Assembly: GCF_014196745.1 (NCBI RefSeq) | Contig: NZ_JACIEH010000001.1 | Span: 1,426,001-1,490,000, forward strand | Origin: Sphingomonas kyeonggiensis | GTDB lineage: Bacteria > Pseudomonadota > Alphaproteobacteria > Sphingomonadales > Sphingomonadaceae | DNA: 64,000 bases | Reading direction: 5' to 3' | Shown: piece by piece, positions 51,581 through 60,123 of the stretch | Layout: each line of letters opens with the position of its first letter | Position numbering within the stretch: the first letter of the stretch is position 1 | The notes under the pieces: generated by a model | What the model saw: the letters and a program-made list of their open reading frames with translations, nothing else | Databases searched by the model: none | What the model was told of the DNA's origin: nothing | Made by a program: the position numbers and the translations under genes

Positions 51581-52153
51581 ATGAACCGCATCGAAGTTTC
51601 TGGATATATCCAAATAGTAGTTGGCATCATTGGTATTGTGGTGACGATACTCACGGCGCCAGCGATGCTCGATGCAATAGGAAGCATAGCTTCAGGGCAA
51701 TCATTGCCACATGAGTTCTCGAACGTTAGTGGTATACTTCGAGTTTTCTGCGTAATATTTATACTTATAATTCTGATGACGCTAATCATATTCGGAATGT
51801 CAATTACACTATCTTCGTTGCTGAATATTCTTGGTGCCAATCATCCAATGATGGCATCAACATTTTTTATCCTCGGTGTAACCGCTTTTTCCGTAACTGC
51901 CACGTTAGGCCTATTCAAAATCCTCCTTTGGATTCCTGGTGTCGTAGGAGCGATTGGCTGTCTGGTTGTTTTTCTGGTCGCATGCTTCGACGATGAGAAA
52001 ATGGAGAATATCTGGGGAACATTCGGAATATGCATCTTTGTTTTTCTGGCGACGGGATTCGTTACGGTTCTTGCTATGACCTCGACTTCAGATTCTAGTC
52101 CCAGTGGAATGACAAACTCGGTTGAACATCTGAATGCGGTCAACAAAATCTAA
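51581..52153 (+). CDS. AT-rich multi-pass membrane protein of unknown function
   Basis: A 190-residue protein with about five hydrophobic segments (IQIVVGIIGIVVTILTAP; ILRVFCVIFILIILMTLII; FFILGVTAFSVTATLGLF; IPGVVGAIGCLVVFLVACF; GICIFVFLATGFVTVLA). The DNA is visibly AT-rich with ATA, AAA, ATT and TTT codons, unlike all neighbours, pointing to horizontal acquisition. GGGAGGGG precedes ATG 51581. No domain is recognised. It sits just beyond the vapBC promoter, so it may be cargo of a past mobile insertion, though no terminal repeats were found. Confidence 0.75.
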   Translation: MNRIEVSGYIQIVVGIIGIVVTILTAPAMLDAIGSIASGQSLPHEFSNVSGILRVFCVIFILIILMTLIIFGMSITLSSLLNILGANHPMMASTFFILGVTAFSVTATLGLFKILLWIPGVVGAIGCLVVFLVACFDDEKMENIWGTFGICIFVFLATGFVTVLAMTSTSDSSPSGMTNSVEHLNAVNKI

Positions 52154-52160
52154 TCGACTC

Positions 52161-54470
52161 TCACCCCAGCGTCACAAAACTATCCATAACCCGCTTCCGT
52201 CCGGCCTGCTCGAAGTCGATCTCCAGCTTGTTGCCTTCGATCTCGGCGATCACGCCGTAGCCGAATTTCTGGTGGAACACGCGCAGCCCCAGCGACAGGT
52301 CGTCGCGGGCCTTGGCGCCGAAGCTTACCGCCGACGCGCGGCTTTCGACCACGCGGGCCGGTTCGCGCGAGAACGTCCGCGACGTGAACCCGCCGCCGGG
52401 GTTCTTCATGTCGACGCCCGCGGCGCGCTGCCAGCCAGGTCCCCGGCCCGTGCCGCGCGAGACGTCCGCGAAAGGATCGCTGCGCTCGCTCCAGTTGGCC
52501 TGCCATAAAGATGCGCCCCCGGTCATCGTGCTTTCGCTCTCGATATGCGCCTCGGGCAGCTCGGCGACGAAGCGGCTCGGGATGGACGAGTTCCACTGGC
52601 CGTAGATACGGCGATTGGCGGCGTGGAGGATGAAGGCCTTTCGCCGGGCGCGAGTGATCGCGACATAGGCGAGGCGGCGTTCTTCCTCCAGCGACGCCTG
52701 GCCGCCCTCGTCGAGCGCGCGTTGCGACGGGAAGATGCCTTCTTCCCAGCCGACCAGGAACACCGTGTCGAACTCCAGGCCCTTGGCAGCGTGGATCGTC
52801 ATGATCGTGACCTTGGGCTCGTCGGCATTGGTCTCGTTGTCCATGACGAGGCTGACATGCTCGAGGAAGGCGCCGAGCGTCTCATACTCCTCCATCGCGC
52901 GGACGAGCTCGTTGAGGTTCTCGAGGCGCCCGGCGGCCTCGGCGGTGCGGTCGGCCTGCCACATCGCGGTATAGCCGCTCTCATCGAGGACGATGCGGGC
53001 GAGGTCCGGGTGCTGGAGGTCGTTGCCCATGCTCCGCCAGCGCGCCATGTCGCCGACGAGATTGCCGAGTGCGCGGCGGGCCTGGGGCGTCAGCTCGTCG
53101 GTATCGAGGATGCGCGCTGCCGCCACGGTGAGCGGCACCTGGGCCGCGCGGGCATATTGGTGGACTTTTGCGAGGGCCTTGTCGCCCAGGCCGCGCTTGG
53201 GGGTGTTGACGATGCGCTCGAAGGCGAGGTCGTCGGCGGGCTGGGCGATGACGCGGAGATAGGCGACGGCGTCGCGGATCTCCATGCGCTCGTAGAAGCG
53301 CTGGCCGCCCAGGATGCGGTGGGGCAGGCCGATCGCGATGAAGCGCTCTTCGAACTCGCGGGTCTGGTGCTGGGCGCGGACGAGGATCGCCATGTCGTCG
53401 AACGACTTGCCGCCGCGATTGAGGCCTTCCATCTCCTCGCCGACGCGGCGGGCCTCCTCGGGCCCGTCCCACACGCCGAGCACCTTGACCTTCTCGCCCT
53501 CGTCCTTGTCGGTCCACAAAGTCTTGCCCAGGCGGCCGCTATTGTTGGCGATCACGCCCGAGGCGGCGGCGAGGATGTGCGGCGTCGAGCGATAATTCTG
53601 CTCGAGCTTGATCACCTTGGCGCCGGGGAAGTCCTTCTCGAACTTAAGGATGTTCTCCACCAGCGCGCCGCGCCAGGAGTAGATCGACTGGTCGTCGTCG
53701 CCGACGCAGCAGATGTTCTTGCGTTCCTGGGCGAGCAGCCGCAGCCAGAGATACTGGACGGCGTTGGTGTCCTGATATTCGTCGACCAGGATGTAGCGGA
53801 AGCGCTGCTGATAGCTCTCCAGCACGTCGCGGTGGGTCTTGAGGATCACGAGCATGTGGAGGAGCAGGTCGCCGAAATCGCAGGCGTTGAGTGCCTTCAG
53901 CCGCTCCTGGTATAGAAAGTAGAGCGCGGCACCGCGGCCGTTCGCATAGCGCTCGGACTCGCCGGCGCCGATCTCGGCGGGCGTCAGGCCCTTGTTCTTC
54001 CATTCGTCGATCAGCCCGGCGAGCTGGCGGGCGGGCCAGCGCTTCTCGTCCAGGTCTGCCGCGAGGATCAGCTGCTTGATCAGGCGGAGCTGGTCGTCGG
54101 TGTCGAGGATGGTGAAGTTCGATTGCAGGCCCACCAGCTCGGCATGGCGGCGCAGCATCTTGGCGCCGATCGCGTGGAAGGTGCCGAGCCAGGGCATGCC
54201 CTCCACCGCGGCGCCGACGAGGCGGCCGACGCGCTCCTTCATCTCGCGCGCCGCCTTGTTGGTGAAGGTGACCGCCAGGATCTCGGACGGGAAGGCGCGG
54301 CGGGTCCAGAGCAGATGGGCGAGGCGGGCGGTGAGCGCCGCGGTCTTGCCCGTGCCGGCGCCGGCAAGAACGAGCACCGGCCCCTCGGAGGTGAGCACGG
54401 CCTCGCGCTGGGGCGGGTTCAGGCCCTGGAGATAGGGGGCGTTGTTGTCGGTCTCTGCGGGCAGGGTCAT
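52161..54470 (-). CDS. uvrD: UvrD/PcrA-type ATP-dependent DNA helicase
   Basis: A 769-residue SF1A 3'-5' helicase for nucleotide-excision and mismatch repair. Motifs: Q-motif LNPPQREAV, Walker A AGAGTGKTAALTAR (about 36-49), Walker B VDEYQDTNAVQY, motif III GDDDQSIYSWRGA, motif IV EQNYRST, motif V TIHAAKGLEFDTVFLVGWEEG and motif VI EERRLAYVAITRARR. The C-terminal GVIAEIEGNKLEIDFEQAGRKRVMDSFV is the PcrA-type Tudor-like tail. ATG 54470 is preferred to a TTG three codons upstream. A LexA-type box lies immediately upstream. Confidence 0.95.
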   Translation of the reverse strand: MTLPAETDNNAPYLQGLNPPQREAVLTSEGPVLVLAGAGTGKTAALTARLAHLLWTRRAFPSEILAVTFTNKAAREMKERVGRLVGAAVEGMPWLGTFHAIGAKMLRRHAELVGLQSNFTILDTDDQLRLIKQLILAADLDEKRWPARQLAGLIDEWKNKGLTPAEIGAGESERYANGRGAALYFLYQERLKALNACDFGDLLLHMLVILKTHRDVLESYQQRFRYILVDEYQDTNAVQYLWLRLLAQERKNICCVGDDDQSIYSWRGALVENILKFEKDFPGAKVIKLEQNYRSTPHILAAASGVIANNSGRLGKTLWTDKDEGEKVKVLGVWDGPEEARRVGEEMEGLNRGGKSFDDMAILVRAQHQTREFEERFIAIGLPHRILGGQRFYERMEIRDAVAYLRVIAQPADDLAFERIVNTPKRGLGDKALAKVHQYARAAQVPLTVAAARILDTDELTPQARRALGNLVGDMARWRSMGNDLQHPDLARIVLDESGYTAMWQADRTAEAAGRLENLNELVRAMEEYETLGAFLEHVSLVMDNETNADEPKVTIMTIHAAKGLEFDTVFLVGWEEGIFPSQRALDEGGQASLEEERRLAYVAITRARRKAFILHAANRRIYGQWNSSIPSRFVAELPEAHIESESTMTGGASLWQANWSERSDPFADVSRGTGRGPGWQRAAGVDMKNPGGGFTSRTFSREPARVVESRASAVSFGAKARDDLSLGLRVFHQKFGYGVIAEIEGNKLEIDFEQAGRKRVMDSFVTLG

Positions 54471-54473
54471 GGC

Positions 54474-54488
54474 GAACAACTAGGGAAC
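54474..54488 (-). promoter_or_regulatory. Alphaproteobacterial SOS (LexA) box
   Basis: On the minus strand GTTC-CCTAGTT-GTTC is an exact GTTC-N7-GTTC match, the direct-repeat LexA site of alphaproteobacteria. It ends 3 bases before the helicase ATG, so LexA would block expression, and DNA damage would induce it, consistent with uvrD being in SOS regulons. The close position leaves little room for a normal SD. Confidence 0.75.
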
Positions 54489-54649
54489 GCGCGGGACTGC
54501 CGCAAGCTCCCCGCGCATCGCAGGCGGGGCAGGGGTCGACGAAACGGGGCGGCAACATTGGGCTGGCGCCTGAAACAAACCCGCAATATTACTGAATTGC
54601 CGTAAACCATGGTTTGACGGCCAAATCCTGCAGCTGGGGGGCTGGGATA

Positions 54650-55144
54650 ATGATGAGTCGGGGAGTGGGTCTGATCGTGGCGGCAGCGGGGGTGATCCTC
54701 GCGGGCGGCCAGGCACGCGCGCAGGCGGTGGCGGCTGCGCAGACCGCCTATCTGGTGCTGCGGCCCGAGATTCGGGTGAAGACCGAGGAGCGCACCGCCG
54801 GGCTCTGGCTGCGGACCAGCGCCACGGTACGCGGCAGCAACGACAGCTGGCGGGCGGACGAGACCCGCGCGACCTATGCCTTCTCGTTGCAGAAGCAGGT
54901 GATCGGCCACACCTGGCTGGGCCTCAGCGCCGTTGCCCAGGCGCCGCGTTTCGATGCAGAGCGCGGGGTGATGCGCGATGCCCGGCACTATGCCGGTGCG
55001 CGACTGAGTTTCGAGGCGTCGAGCCATGTCGAGATGGGCGTGGCGTGGCTGCGGCGGCTGCGCGGGCGGGGCTTCGCCAGTGCGCCCGGGGGCAATCGCG
55101 GCATCAAGCCTGGACCCAAGGCCTATATGCAGCTGCGCTTCTGA
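54650..55144 (+). CDS. Exported protein of unknown function
   Basis: A 164-residue protein with signal peptide (about 1-25, cleavage after ARA). The mature part is dominated by amphipathic beta strands (TAYLVLRPEIRVKTEERTAGLWLRTSATVRG; GHTWLGLSAVAQAPRFDA; SHVEMGVAWLRRLRG) and ends MQLRF with a terminal Phe, suggesting a small outer-membrane beta-barrel. No family is recognised. Confidence 0.65.
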   Translation: MMSRGVGLIVAAAGVILAGGQARAQAVAAAQTAYLVLRPEIRVKTEERTAGLWLRTSATVRGSNDSWRADETRATYAFSLQKQVIGHTWLGLSAVAQAPRFDAERGVMRDARHYAGARLSFEASSHVEMGVAWLRRLRGRGFASAPGGNRGIKPGPKAYMQLRF

Positions 55145-55224
55145 CGGTTTGATGCCACCCGGACACGGGCGAGGCAGCGATCGGACGGTTGGCGCATCGA
55201 CCAACCGTCCCTCACTTGGCGGAT

Positions 55225-55482
55225 CTAGACCGACAGATCGCGGGTGTAGAGCAGGTCCACCCGCGCGAAATGCAGCGGTCCGGGCGCGGGCGGCGGCGGC
55301 GGATTGTCGGTGCCGCCTTCCTCAGGGTTGCCGACCTCGTCGCAATTATCCTCGGGGTTCGGCGGCGGCGCGTCCGGGCTGAGTTCCGGCAGGCATTCCT
55401 GGGCAATCGCAACGGACGGCAGTATCGCGGAACCCGCGAGAGCGAGCGTTGCGCAAGCGGCGAGCAATGAAATTTCCTTCAT
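55225..55482 (-). CDS. Small exported Pro-rich protein
   Basis: An 85-residue protein with signal peptide (cleavage after AIA, residue 27) and a Pro/Glu/Asp-rich mature part with two Cys (QECLPEL, EDNCDEV) and PPPPPAPGP. Start supported by AAGGAG. Function unknown. Confidence 0.65.
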   Translation of the reverse strand: MKEISLLAACATLALAGSAILPSVAIAQECLPELSPDAPPPNPEDNCDEVGNPEEGGTDNPPPPPAPGPLHFARVDLLYTRDLSV

Positions 55483-55635
55483 TCGTGTCTCCTTGCCAGC
55501 ATCAGGCGATCGATTTTTCCGTTGCGGATCCGGTTTTTGTCAAACCGAACAACAATCTAATCGGTGCTAAATCGTCGGCGCGGACCGGAGCGCCAATCGC
55601 GTTTCCGAATGTTGCCGGGCGGCCGATCCACGGCC

Positions 55636-55664
55636 TTGTCATGCGTTTGTCATAACGCTGTCAC
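55636..55664 (+). promoter_or_regulatory. Pho box (three TGTCA repeats, 11-bp period)
   Basis: TTGTCAT at 55636-55642, TTGTCAT at 55647-55653 and CTGTCAC at 55658-55664 repeat every 11 bases, the PhoB-binding pattern (CTGTCAT-N4-CTGTCAT). It ends 26 bases before the phosphate transporter start, where it may act as an activator site under phosphate starvation. Confidence 0.8.
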
Positions 55665-55690
55665 ACCCTCCGGCCAGAGGCGCGCACATC

Positions 55691-57334
55691 ATGGCATCAC
55701 TCGCTCTGGACCAAGCCGCACCGGTTGACCAACCGCAGCCCGGCCCCCGATTCGACTACAAGACCCATCCCCTCGCCAAGCTGCTCTTCGCGGCGATCAT
55801 GGTGGGCGGACTGGTCTTCGCCGGATGGAGCGTGCTGACCGACACGCGCGGCGTGGGCGAGGAACTCGCCATGGGCGTGTTCCTGTTCCTCGGCCTGGCG
55901 CTGCTGATCGCGCTCGGCTTCGAGTTCGTGAACGGCTTCCACGATACCGCCAACGCGGTCGCCACGGTGATCTACACCAATTCGATGCCGGCCCATTTCG
56001 CGGTTGTCTGGTCGGGCTTCTGGAACTTCCTGGGCGTGATGTTCTCGAGCGGCGCGGTCGCCTATTCGATCATCACCCTGTTGCCGGTGGAGCTGATCCT
56101 CAACGTGGGATCGGCCGGCGGGTTCGCGATGATCTTCGCGCTGCTGCTTGCCGCGGTGCTGTGGAACCTCGGCACCTGGTACATCGGCCTGCCGAATAGC
56201 TCGTCGCACACGCTGATCGGCTCGGTGCTCGGCGTCGGCTTCGCCAACCAGCTGATCAATGCGGGTTCGCGCGGCGGCACCGCCGGCGTCGACTGGAGCC
56301 AGGCGACCAAGATCCTCACCGGCTTGTGGATGGCGCCGCTGATCGGCTTCTTCGCCGCGCTGGCGCTGCTGCTGGTGATGCGCGTCTTCCTGCGCAACCA
56401 GAAGCTCTACACCTCGCCGATGCCGCACACCGCGCCGCCGATCGGCATCCGCAGTGCGCTGATCTTCACCTGCACCGCGGTCTCGTTCAGCCATGGCTCG
56501 AACGACGGCCAGAAGGGCATGGGCCTGATCATGCTGATCCTGATCGGCTGCGCGCCCACCGCCTACGCCCTCAACCGTACCCAGTCGGTCAGCGCCACCC
56601 CGGCCTATGTGCAGACCGCCAACGCCGCCTCGTCCGTGTTCGACGCCCGCAGCGGGGGGTTGCCCGACGTGCCGGTGGCCGATGCGCGCAAGGTGCTCAC
56701 CACCGCACTCCAGCAGCGCAAGGCGGAGACCCCGCAGGTCTTCGCGGCGCTCGACAGCCTGTCCAAGGACCTCACCACCCGCGTCCAGGGCTATGGCTCG
56801 CTGAGCAAGGTGCCGGCGGAAGCCACGGGCAATGTCCGCAACGACATGTATCTGGTGCTCGACACCACCAAGCTCGCGACCAAGAAGCCCGACGGCTACA
56901 AGCCCGAGGAGCTGACCGCCCTGAAGGACTATCAGGAGAAGCTGGAGAAGGGCACGCGCTTCATCCCGCTGTGGGTGAAGATCGTGGTCGCGCTGGCGCT
57001 CGGACTAGGCACGATGATCGGCTGGAAGCGGATCGTCGTCACCGTCGGCGAGAAGATCGGCAAGCAGCACATGACCTATGCCATGGGCGCCTCGGCCGAG
57101 CTGGTCGCGGCGGGCACGATCCTGGCGGCCGATCGCTTCGGCCTGCCGGTGTCGACCACGCACATCCTGTCCTCGGGCGTCGCCGGCGCCTCCGTGGCGA
57201 GCGGCGCGGGCCTGCAGGCCCGCACGGTGCGCAACCTGGCGCTGGCCTGGCTGCTCACCCTGCCGGCGGCGATGGCGCTGTCGGGCGGGCTCTACTGGGC
57301 GATGCTCAATTCGGTGAAGCTGTTCGGGCTGTAA
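55691..57334 (+). CDS. PiT-family inorganic phosphate transporter
   Basis: A 547-residue membrane protein. The two PiT signature segments are GFEFVNGFHDTANAVATVIYT (about 76-96) and SFSHGSNDGQKGMGLI (about 260-275). Helices cluster at 30-215 and from 230 on, with a soluble insert (about 300-415) before the last three helices. Such transporters import phosphate with H+ or Na+; an upstream Pho box predicts phosphate control. It is longer than E. coli PitA (about 500 residues). Confidence 0.92.
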   Translation: MASLALDQAAPVDQPQPGPRFDYKTHPLAKLLFAAIMVGGLVFAGWSVLTDTRGVGEELAMGVFLFLGLALLIALGFEFVNGFHDTANAVATVIYTNSMPAHFAVVWSGFWNFLGVMFSSGAVAYSIITLLPVELILNVGSAGGFAMIFALLLAAVLWNLGTWYIGLPNSSSHTLIGSVLGVGFANQLINAGSRGGTAGVDWSQATKILTGLWMAPLIGFFAALALLLVMRVFLRNQKLYTSPMPHTAPPIGIRSALIFTCTAVSFSHGSNDGQKGMGLIMLILIGCAPTAYALNRTQSVSATPAYVQTANAASSVFDARSGGLPDVPVADARKVLTTALQQRKAETPQVFAALDSLSKDLTTRVQGYGSLSKVPAEATGNVRNDMYLVLDTTKLATKKPDGYKPEELTALKDYQEKLEKGTRFIPLWVKIVVALALGLGTMIGWKRIVVTVGEKIGKQHMTYAMGASAELVAAGTILAADRFGLPVSTTHILSSGVAGASVASGAGLQARTVRNLALAWLLTLPAAMALSGGLYWAMLNSVKLFGL

Positions 57335-57343
57335 GCCACAAAC

Positions 57344-57369
57344 CGTCATCCCGGCGGAAGCTGGGATGC
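57344..57369. repeat. Half GAAA-loop hairpin repeat, decayed
   Basis: CGTCATCCCGGCGGAAGCTG with mismatches and no partner arm. It lies between the convergent phosphate transporter and beta-propeller genes. Confidence 0.55.
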
Positions 57370-57372
57370 GGA

Positions 57373-58332
57373 CTAGTTGCGCGCGAACTTCTGCACCCGC
57401 TGGCCGGCGATATCGACGACGTAGAGATTGCCCTCGCGGTCAGCGGCGATGTCATGGGCGATCCAGAACTGGCCGTCCTGATTGCCCATGCGCCCGAAAT
57501 GCCCGACTTCGCGGCCATCCAGTGCCGCGATGGTCACGCCGTCATGATCGGGCACCTTGTCGGGGTTCGATCCGCCGTCGAGGATCGCGATCCTGCTTCC
57601 CGGCAGCAGCGCCAGTCCGAAGGGACGGCCAATCGCCGCCGACTTCCATTCGGTGAGATAGCGTCCATCGCCCTCGAAGACCTGGACACGGTCGTTGACC
57701 CGATCCGCGACATAGACGCGGCCCCTGGCATCCACCGCCAGTGCATGGGGGATGTTGAACTGGCCCGGCCCAGTGCCGCGCGTGCCCCATTGGAACAGCA
57801 GCCTGCCATCGGCGGCGAACTTCGCGATGCGTGAGTTGCCATAGCCGTCCGCCACATAGAAGCTGCCGTCGGCCAGAGGTGCGACATCGGTCGGGCGGTC
57901 GAAATGCGTTGCATCAGCGCCGGCCACGCCGCGCTCGCCCAGCGTACGCAGCAACCTGCCGTCCGGTGCGAATTCGAAGACCTGGTTCGCGCCGGTATCG
58001 GTGATCCAGACATGATCATCCGGACCGATGCTGATCCCGTGCGGTATCACGAATAGGCCGGCACCCCATTCGCGCTTGAGCTTTCCGGAGACGGCATCGA
58101 ACACCTCGACCACCGGCTCGTTCACGGGCGTGAGCGCCTTGGCATCGGTGCCGCGATTGCCGCGATGCAGGACCAGCACTTCGCCCTTGCCGTTCACCGC
58201 CACGCCCGAGCAGGGGCCGAGCACGCGGTTGTCCGGCAGAACGGGCCAGCCATGGACGACGCGGTAATTTGGGGCGGGGGATGCCGAGGCGAGGAGGAGC
58301 GGGGCAAGTGCCGCCAGGCCGGTGATGCGCAT
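57373..58332 (-). CDS. Exported NHL-repeat beta-propeller protein
   Basis: A 319-residue protein with signal peptide (about 1-19). Six NHL-type blades follow, e.g. IPHGISIGPDDHVWITDTGANQVFEFAPDGRLLRTLG, then RPTDVAPLADGSFYVADGYGNSRIAKFAADGRLLFQWG, and similar. The fold is that of peptidyl-alpha-hydroxyglycine lyase-like and NHL scaffold proteins. Some catalytic histidines of true amidating lyases cannot be confirmed, so activity is not claimed. Confidence 0.85.
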   Translation of the reverse strand: MRITGLAALAPLLLASASPAPNYRVVHGWPVLPDNRVLGPCSGVAVNGKGEVLVLHRGNRGTDAKALTPVNEPVVEVFDAVSGKLKREWGAGLFVIPHGISIGPDDHVWITDTGANQVFEFAPDGRLLRTLGERGVAGADATHFDRPTDVAPLADGSFYVADGYGNSRIAKFAADGRLLFQWGTRGTGPGQFNIPHALAVDARGRVYVADRVNDRVQVFEGDGRYLTEWKSAAIGRPFGLALLPGSRIAILDGGSNPDKVPDHDGVTIAALDGREVGHFGRMGNQDGQFWIAHDIAADREGNLYVVDIAGQRVQKFARN

Positions 58333-58352
58333 GCCTGGAACCTAACCCCACT

Positions 58353-58434
58353 CGTCATCCCGGCGAAAGCCGGGATCTCGGGCGAAGGTGCAGGGAAGGA
58401 GCTGCATGAGATCCCGGCTTTCGCCGGGATGACG
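58353..58434. repeat. Paired GAAA-loop hairpin repeat (BIME-like)
   Basis: CGTCATCCCGGCGAAAGCCG and inverted CCGGCTTTCGCCGGGATGAC, each a perfect stem. A truncated extra GGGATGACGG follows at 58446. It lies between the beta-propeller gene's start and a short membrane protein gene. Confidence 0.82.
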
Positions 58435-58485
58435 TCCGAGGCGCGGGATGACGGCCGAGACGTGGAATGACGATGCCGCTGAGGC

Positions 58486-58671
58486 CTAGAGCTTCCTGAG
58501 CCCCACCTCGAACAGGTGCGTCGCCAGTTCGATGCTGAACTTGAAACCCTGGCTGTCGGCGCGCAGATCGGCCTTGAGGTGCTCGATCGGGTTCCAGAAC
58601 GCGACCATGAGCCCTGCCAGCACTGCGAACAGGACGGCGAAAGCCAGCCGTCTGCCTGCCGATTCACGCAT
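58486..58671 (-). CDS. Small membrane protein (61 aa)
   Basis: A 61-residue protein with one N-terminal TM (about 8-25: LAFAVLFAVLAGLMVAFW) and an amphipathic C-terminus. ATG 58671 is chosen since upstream codons lack coding character. Function unknown. Confidence 0.5.
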   Translation of the reverse strand: MRESAGRRLAFAVLFAVLAGLMVAFWNPIEHLKADLRADSQGFKFSIELATHLFEVGLRKL

Positions 58672-58795
58672 CGCCCGTCTCCCTATCCCGGTCGCTGTGG
58701 GTGCATCCGGTACGCGTGCGAAACTGTCCTGCCGATGAACGGGCTTCCCCTTTGCGGCGGTTGGAGCCAAGGAGGGGGCGATTAGGGGAGAGGGC

Positions 58796-60052
58796 ATGAC
58801 CAAAGCCGCCGCATCGCACCGTCGCATCCTGTTCGCCAGCCTGGTGGGCACGTCGGTCGAATTCTATGATTTCTACATCTACGCCACGGCCGCGGCGCTC
58901 GTCTTCCCCGACCTGTTCTTCCCGGCGAGCGAGCCCTGGATCCGCCAGCTGGCCAGCTATGCCAGCTTCTCGGTCGCCTTCTTCGCGCGGCCGCTGGGCG
59001 GCGTGCTGTTCGGCCATTTCGGCGACAGGCTGGGCCGCAAGTCCACCCTGGTCGCCTCGCTGATGCTGATGGGCATCTCCACCGTGCTGATCGGCTTCCT
59101 GCCCGGCTATGCGCTGCTTGGCTGGACGGCGCCGCTGCTGCTCTGCCTGCTGCGTTTCGGCCAGGGGCTCGGCCTGGGCGGCGAATGGGGCGGGGCGAGC
59201 CTGCTCGCAGTGGAGAACGCGCCGCCGGGCTGGGCCAACCGCTATGGCAGCTTCCCGCCGATGGGCGCGCCGGTCGGCTTCATCTTCGCCAATGGCTTCT
59301 TCCTGGTGCTGGGTGCGGTGATGGACGAGGCGACCTTTCGCGAATGGGGCTGGCGCCTGCCGTTCCTCGCCAGCGCCGTGCTGGTGTTCCTGGGGCTGTG
59401 GGTGCGCCTCCGGATCACCGAGACGCCGGAATATGTCGCCGCCACCGAGAAGGAGGCACCGCCCGCCGTGCCGATCGGCGAGCTGTTCCGCACCAGCGCG
59501 CTCGCCACCTTCGCCGGCACCGTCGGCACGATCGCCTGTTTCGCGCTCTTCTACATCTCGACCGTCTTCATCATCGGCCATGGCACCAAGGCGCTCGGCT
59601 ATGACCGCGAGACCTTCCTGGGGATCGAGTTGATCGCGATCCTGTTCATGGCCGCCGGCATCGTCACCGCCGGGATCAGCGCCGACAAGCGCAGCGCCAA
59701 TTCGGTGCTGATGCTCGGCTGCCTGTTCACCATTCCGGTGGGCATGACGATGCCGCTGCTGCTTGTACCGGGATCGCTGCTGAGCGTCGCGGCCTGGCTC
59801 GCCTTCGGGTTGTTCGTGATGGGCTTCGTCTATGGCCCGCTCGGGGGCTGGCTGCCCAGCCTGTTCCCGGCGCGGGTGCGCTATACCGGCGTGTCGGTCA
59901 CCTTCAACCTGGGCGGCATCCTCGGCGGCGGCCTCACCCCATTGATCGCAGAGACGCTGGTGAAGCAGGGTGGGCTGGGGCTGGTCGGCTATTATCTGGC
60001 CGGAGCCGGAATGGTCAGCTTGGTCGGGCTGATATTGGTCCGAAACCGATAG
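58796..60052 (+). CDS. MFS transporter, metabolite:H+ symporter (MHS) family
   Basis: A 418-residue membrane protein with about 12 helices. The opening RRILFASLVGTSVEFYDFYIYATAAALVFPDLFFP, the loop GHFGDRLGRKSTL (motif A) and RFGQGLGLGGEWGGASLLAVENAP are signatures of the MHS family, which imports organic acids such as citrate, proline or ketoglutarate with H+. The substrate is not determinable. Confidence 0.92.
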   Translation: MTKAAASHRRILFASLVGTSVEFYDFYIYATAAALVFPDLFFPASEPWIRQLASYASFSVAFFARPLGGVLFGHFGDRLGRKSTLVASLMLMGISTVLIGFLPGYALLGWTAPLLLCLLRFGQGLGLGGEWGGASLLAVENAPPGWANRYGSFPPMGAPVGFIFANGFFLVLGAVMDEATFREWGWRLPFLASAVLVFLGLWVRLRITETPEYVAATEKEAPPAVPIGELFRTSALATFAGTVGTIACFALFYISTVFIIGHGTKALGYDRETFLGIELIAILFMAAGIVTAGISADKRSANSVLMLGCLFTIPVGMTMPLLLVPGSLLSVAAWLAFGLFVMGFVYGPLGGWLPSLFPARVRYTGVSVTFNLGGILGGGLTPLIAETLVKQGGLGLVGYYLAGAGMVSLVGLILVRNR

Positions 60053-60123
60053 GACGCGATAAATCGTCTTTATTCGGTCATTTACGCTGAATAGCTTCCC
60101 TTTCGAGACGAGGGGAATTCAGG

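Noticed and set aside
51438..52153. Insertion sequence carrying the AT-rich gene
   Set aside because: No transposase, terminal inverted repeats or target duplication could be found around it.
30325..58434. CRISPR array or attachment sites made of the repeated hairpins
   Set aside because: Copies are kilobases apart, inverted in pairs and self-complementary with GAAA loops; this is a REP/BIME pattern, not CRISPR.
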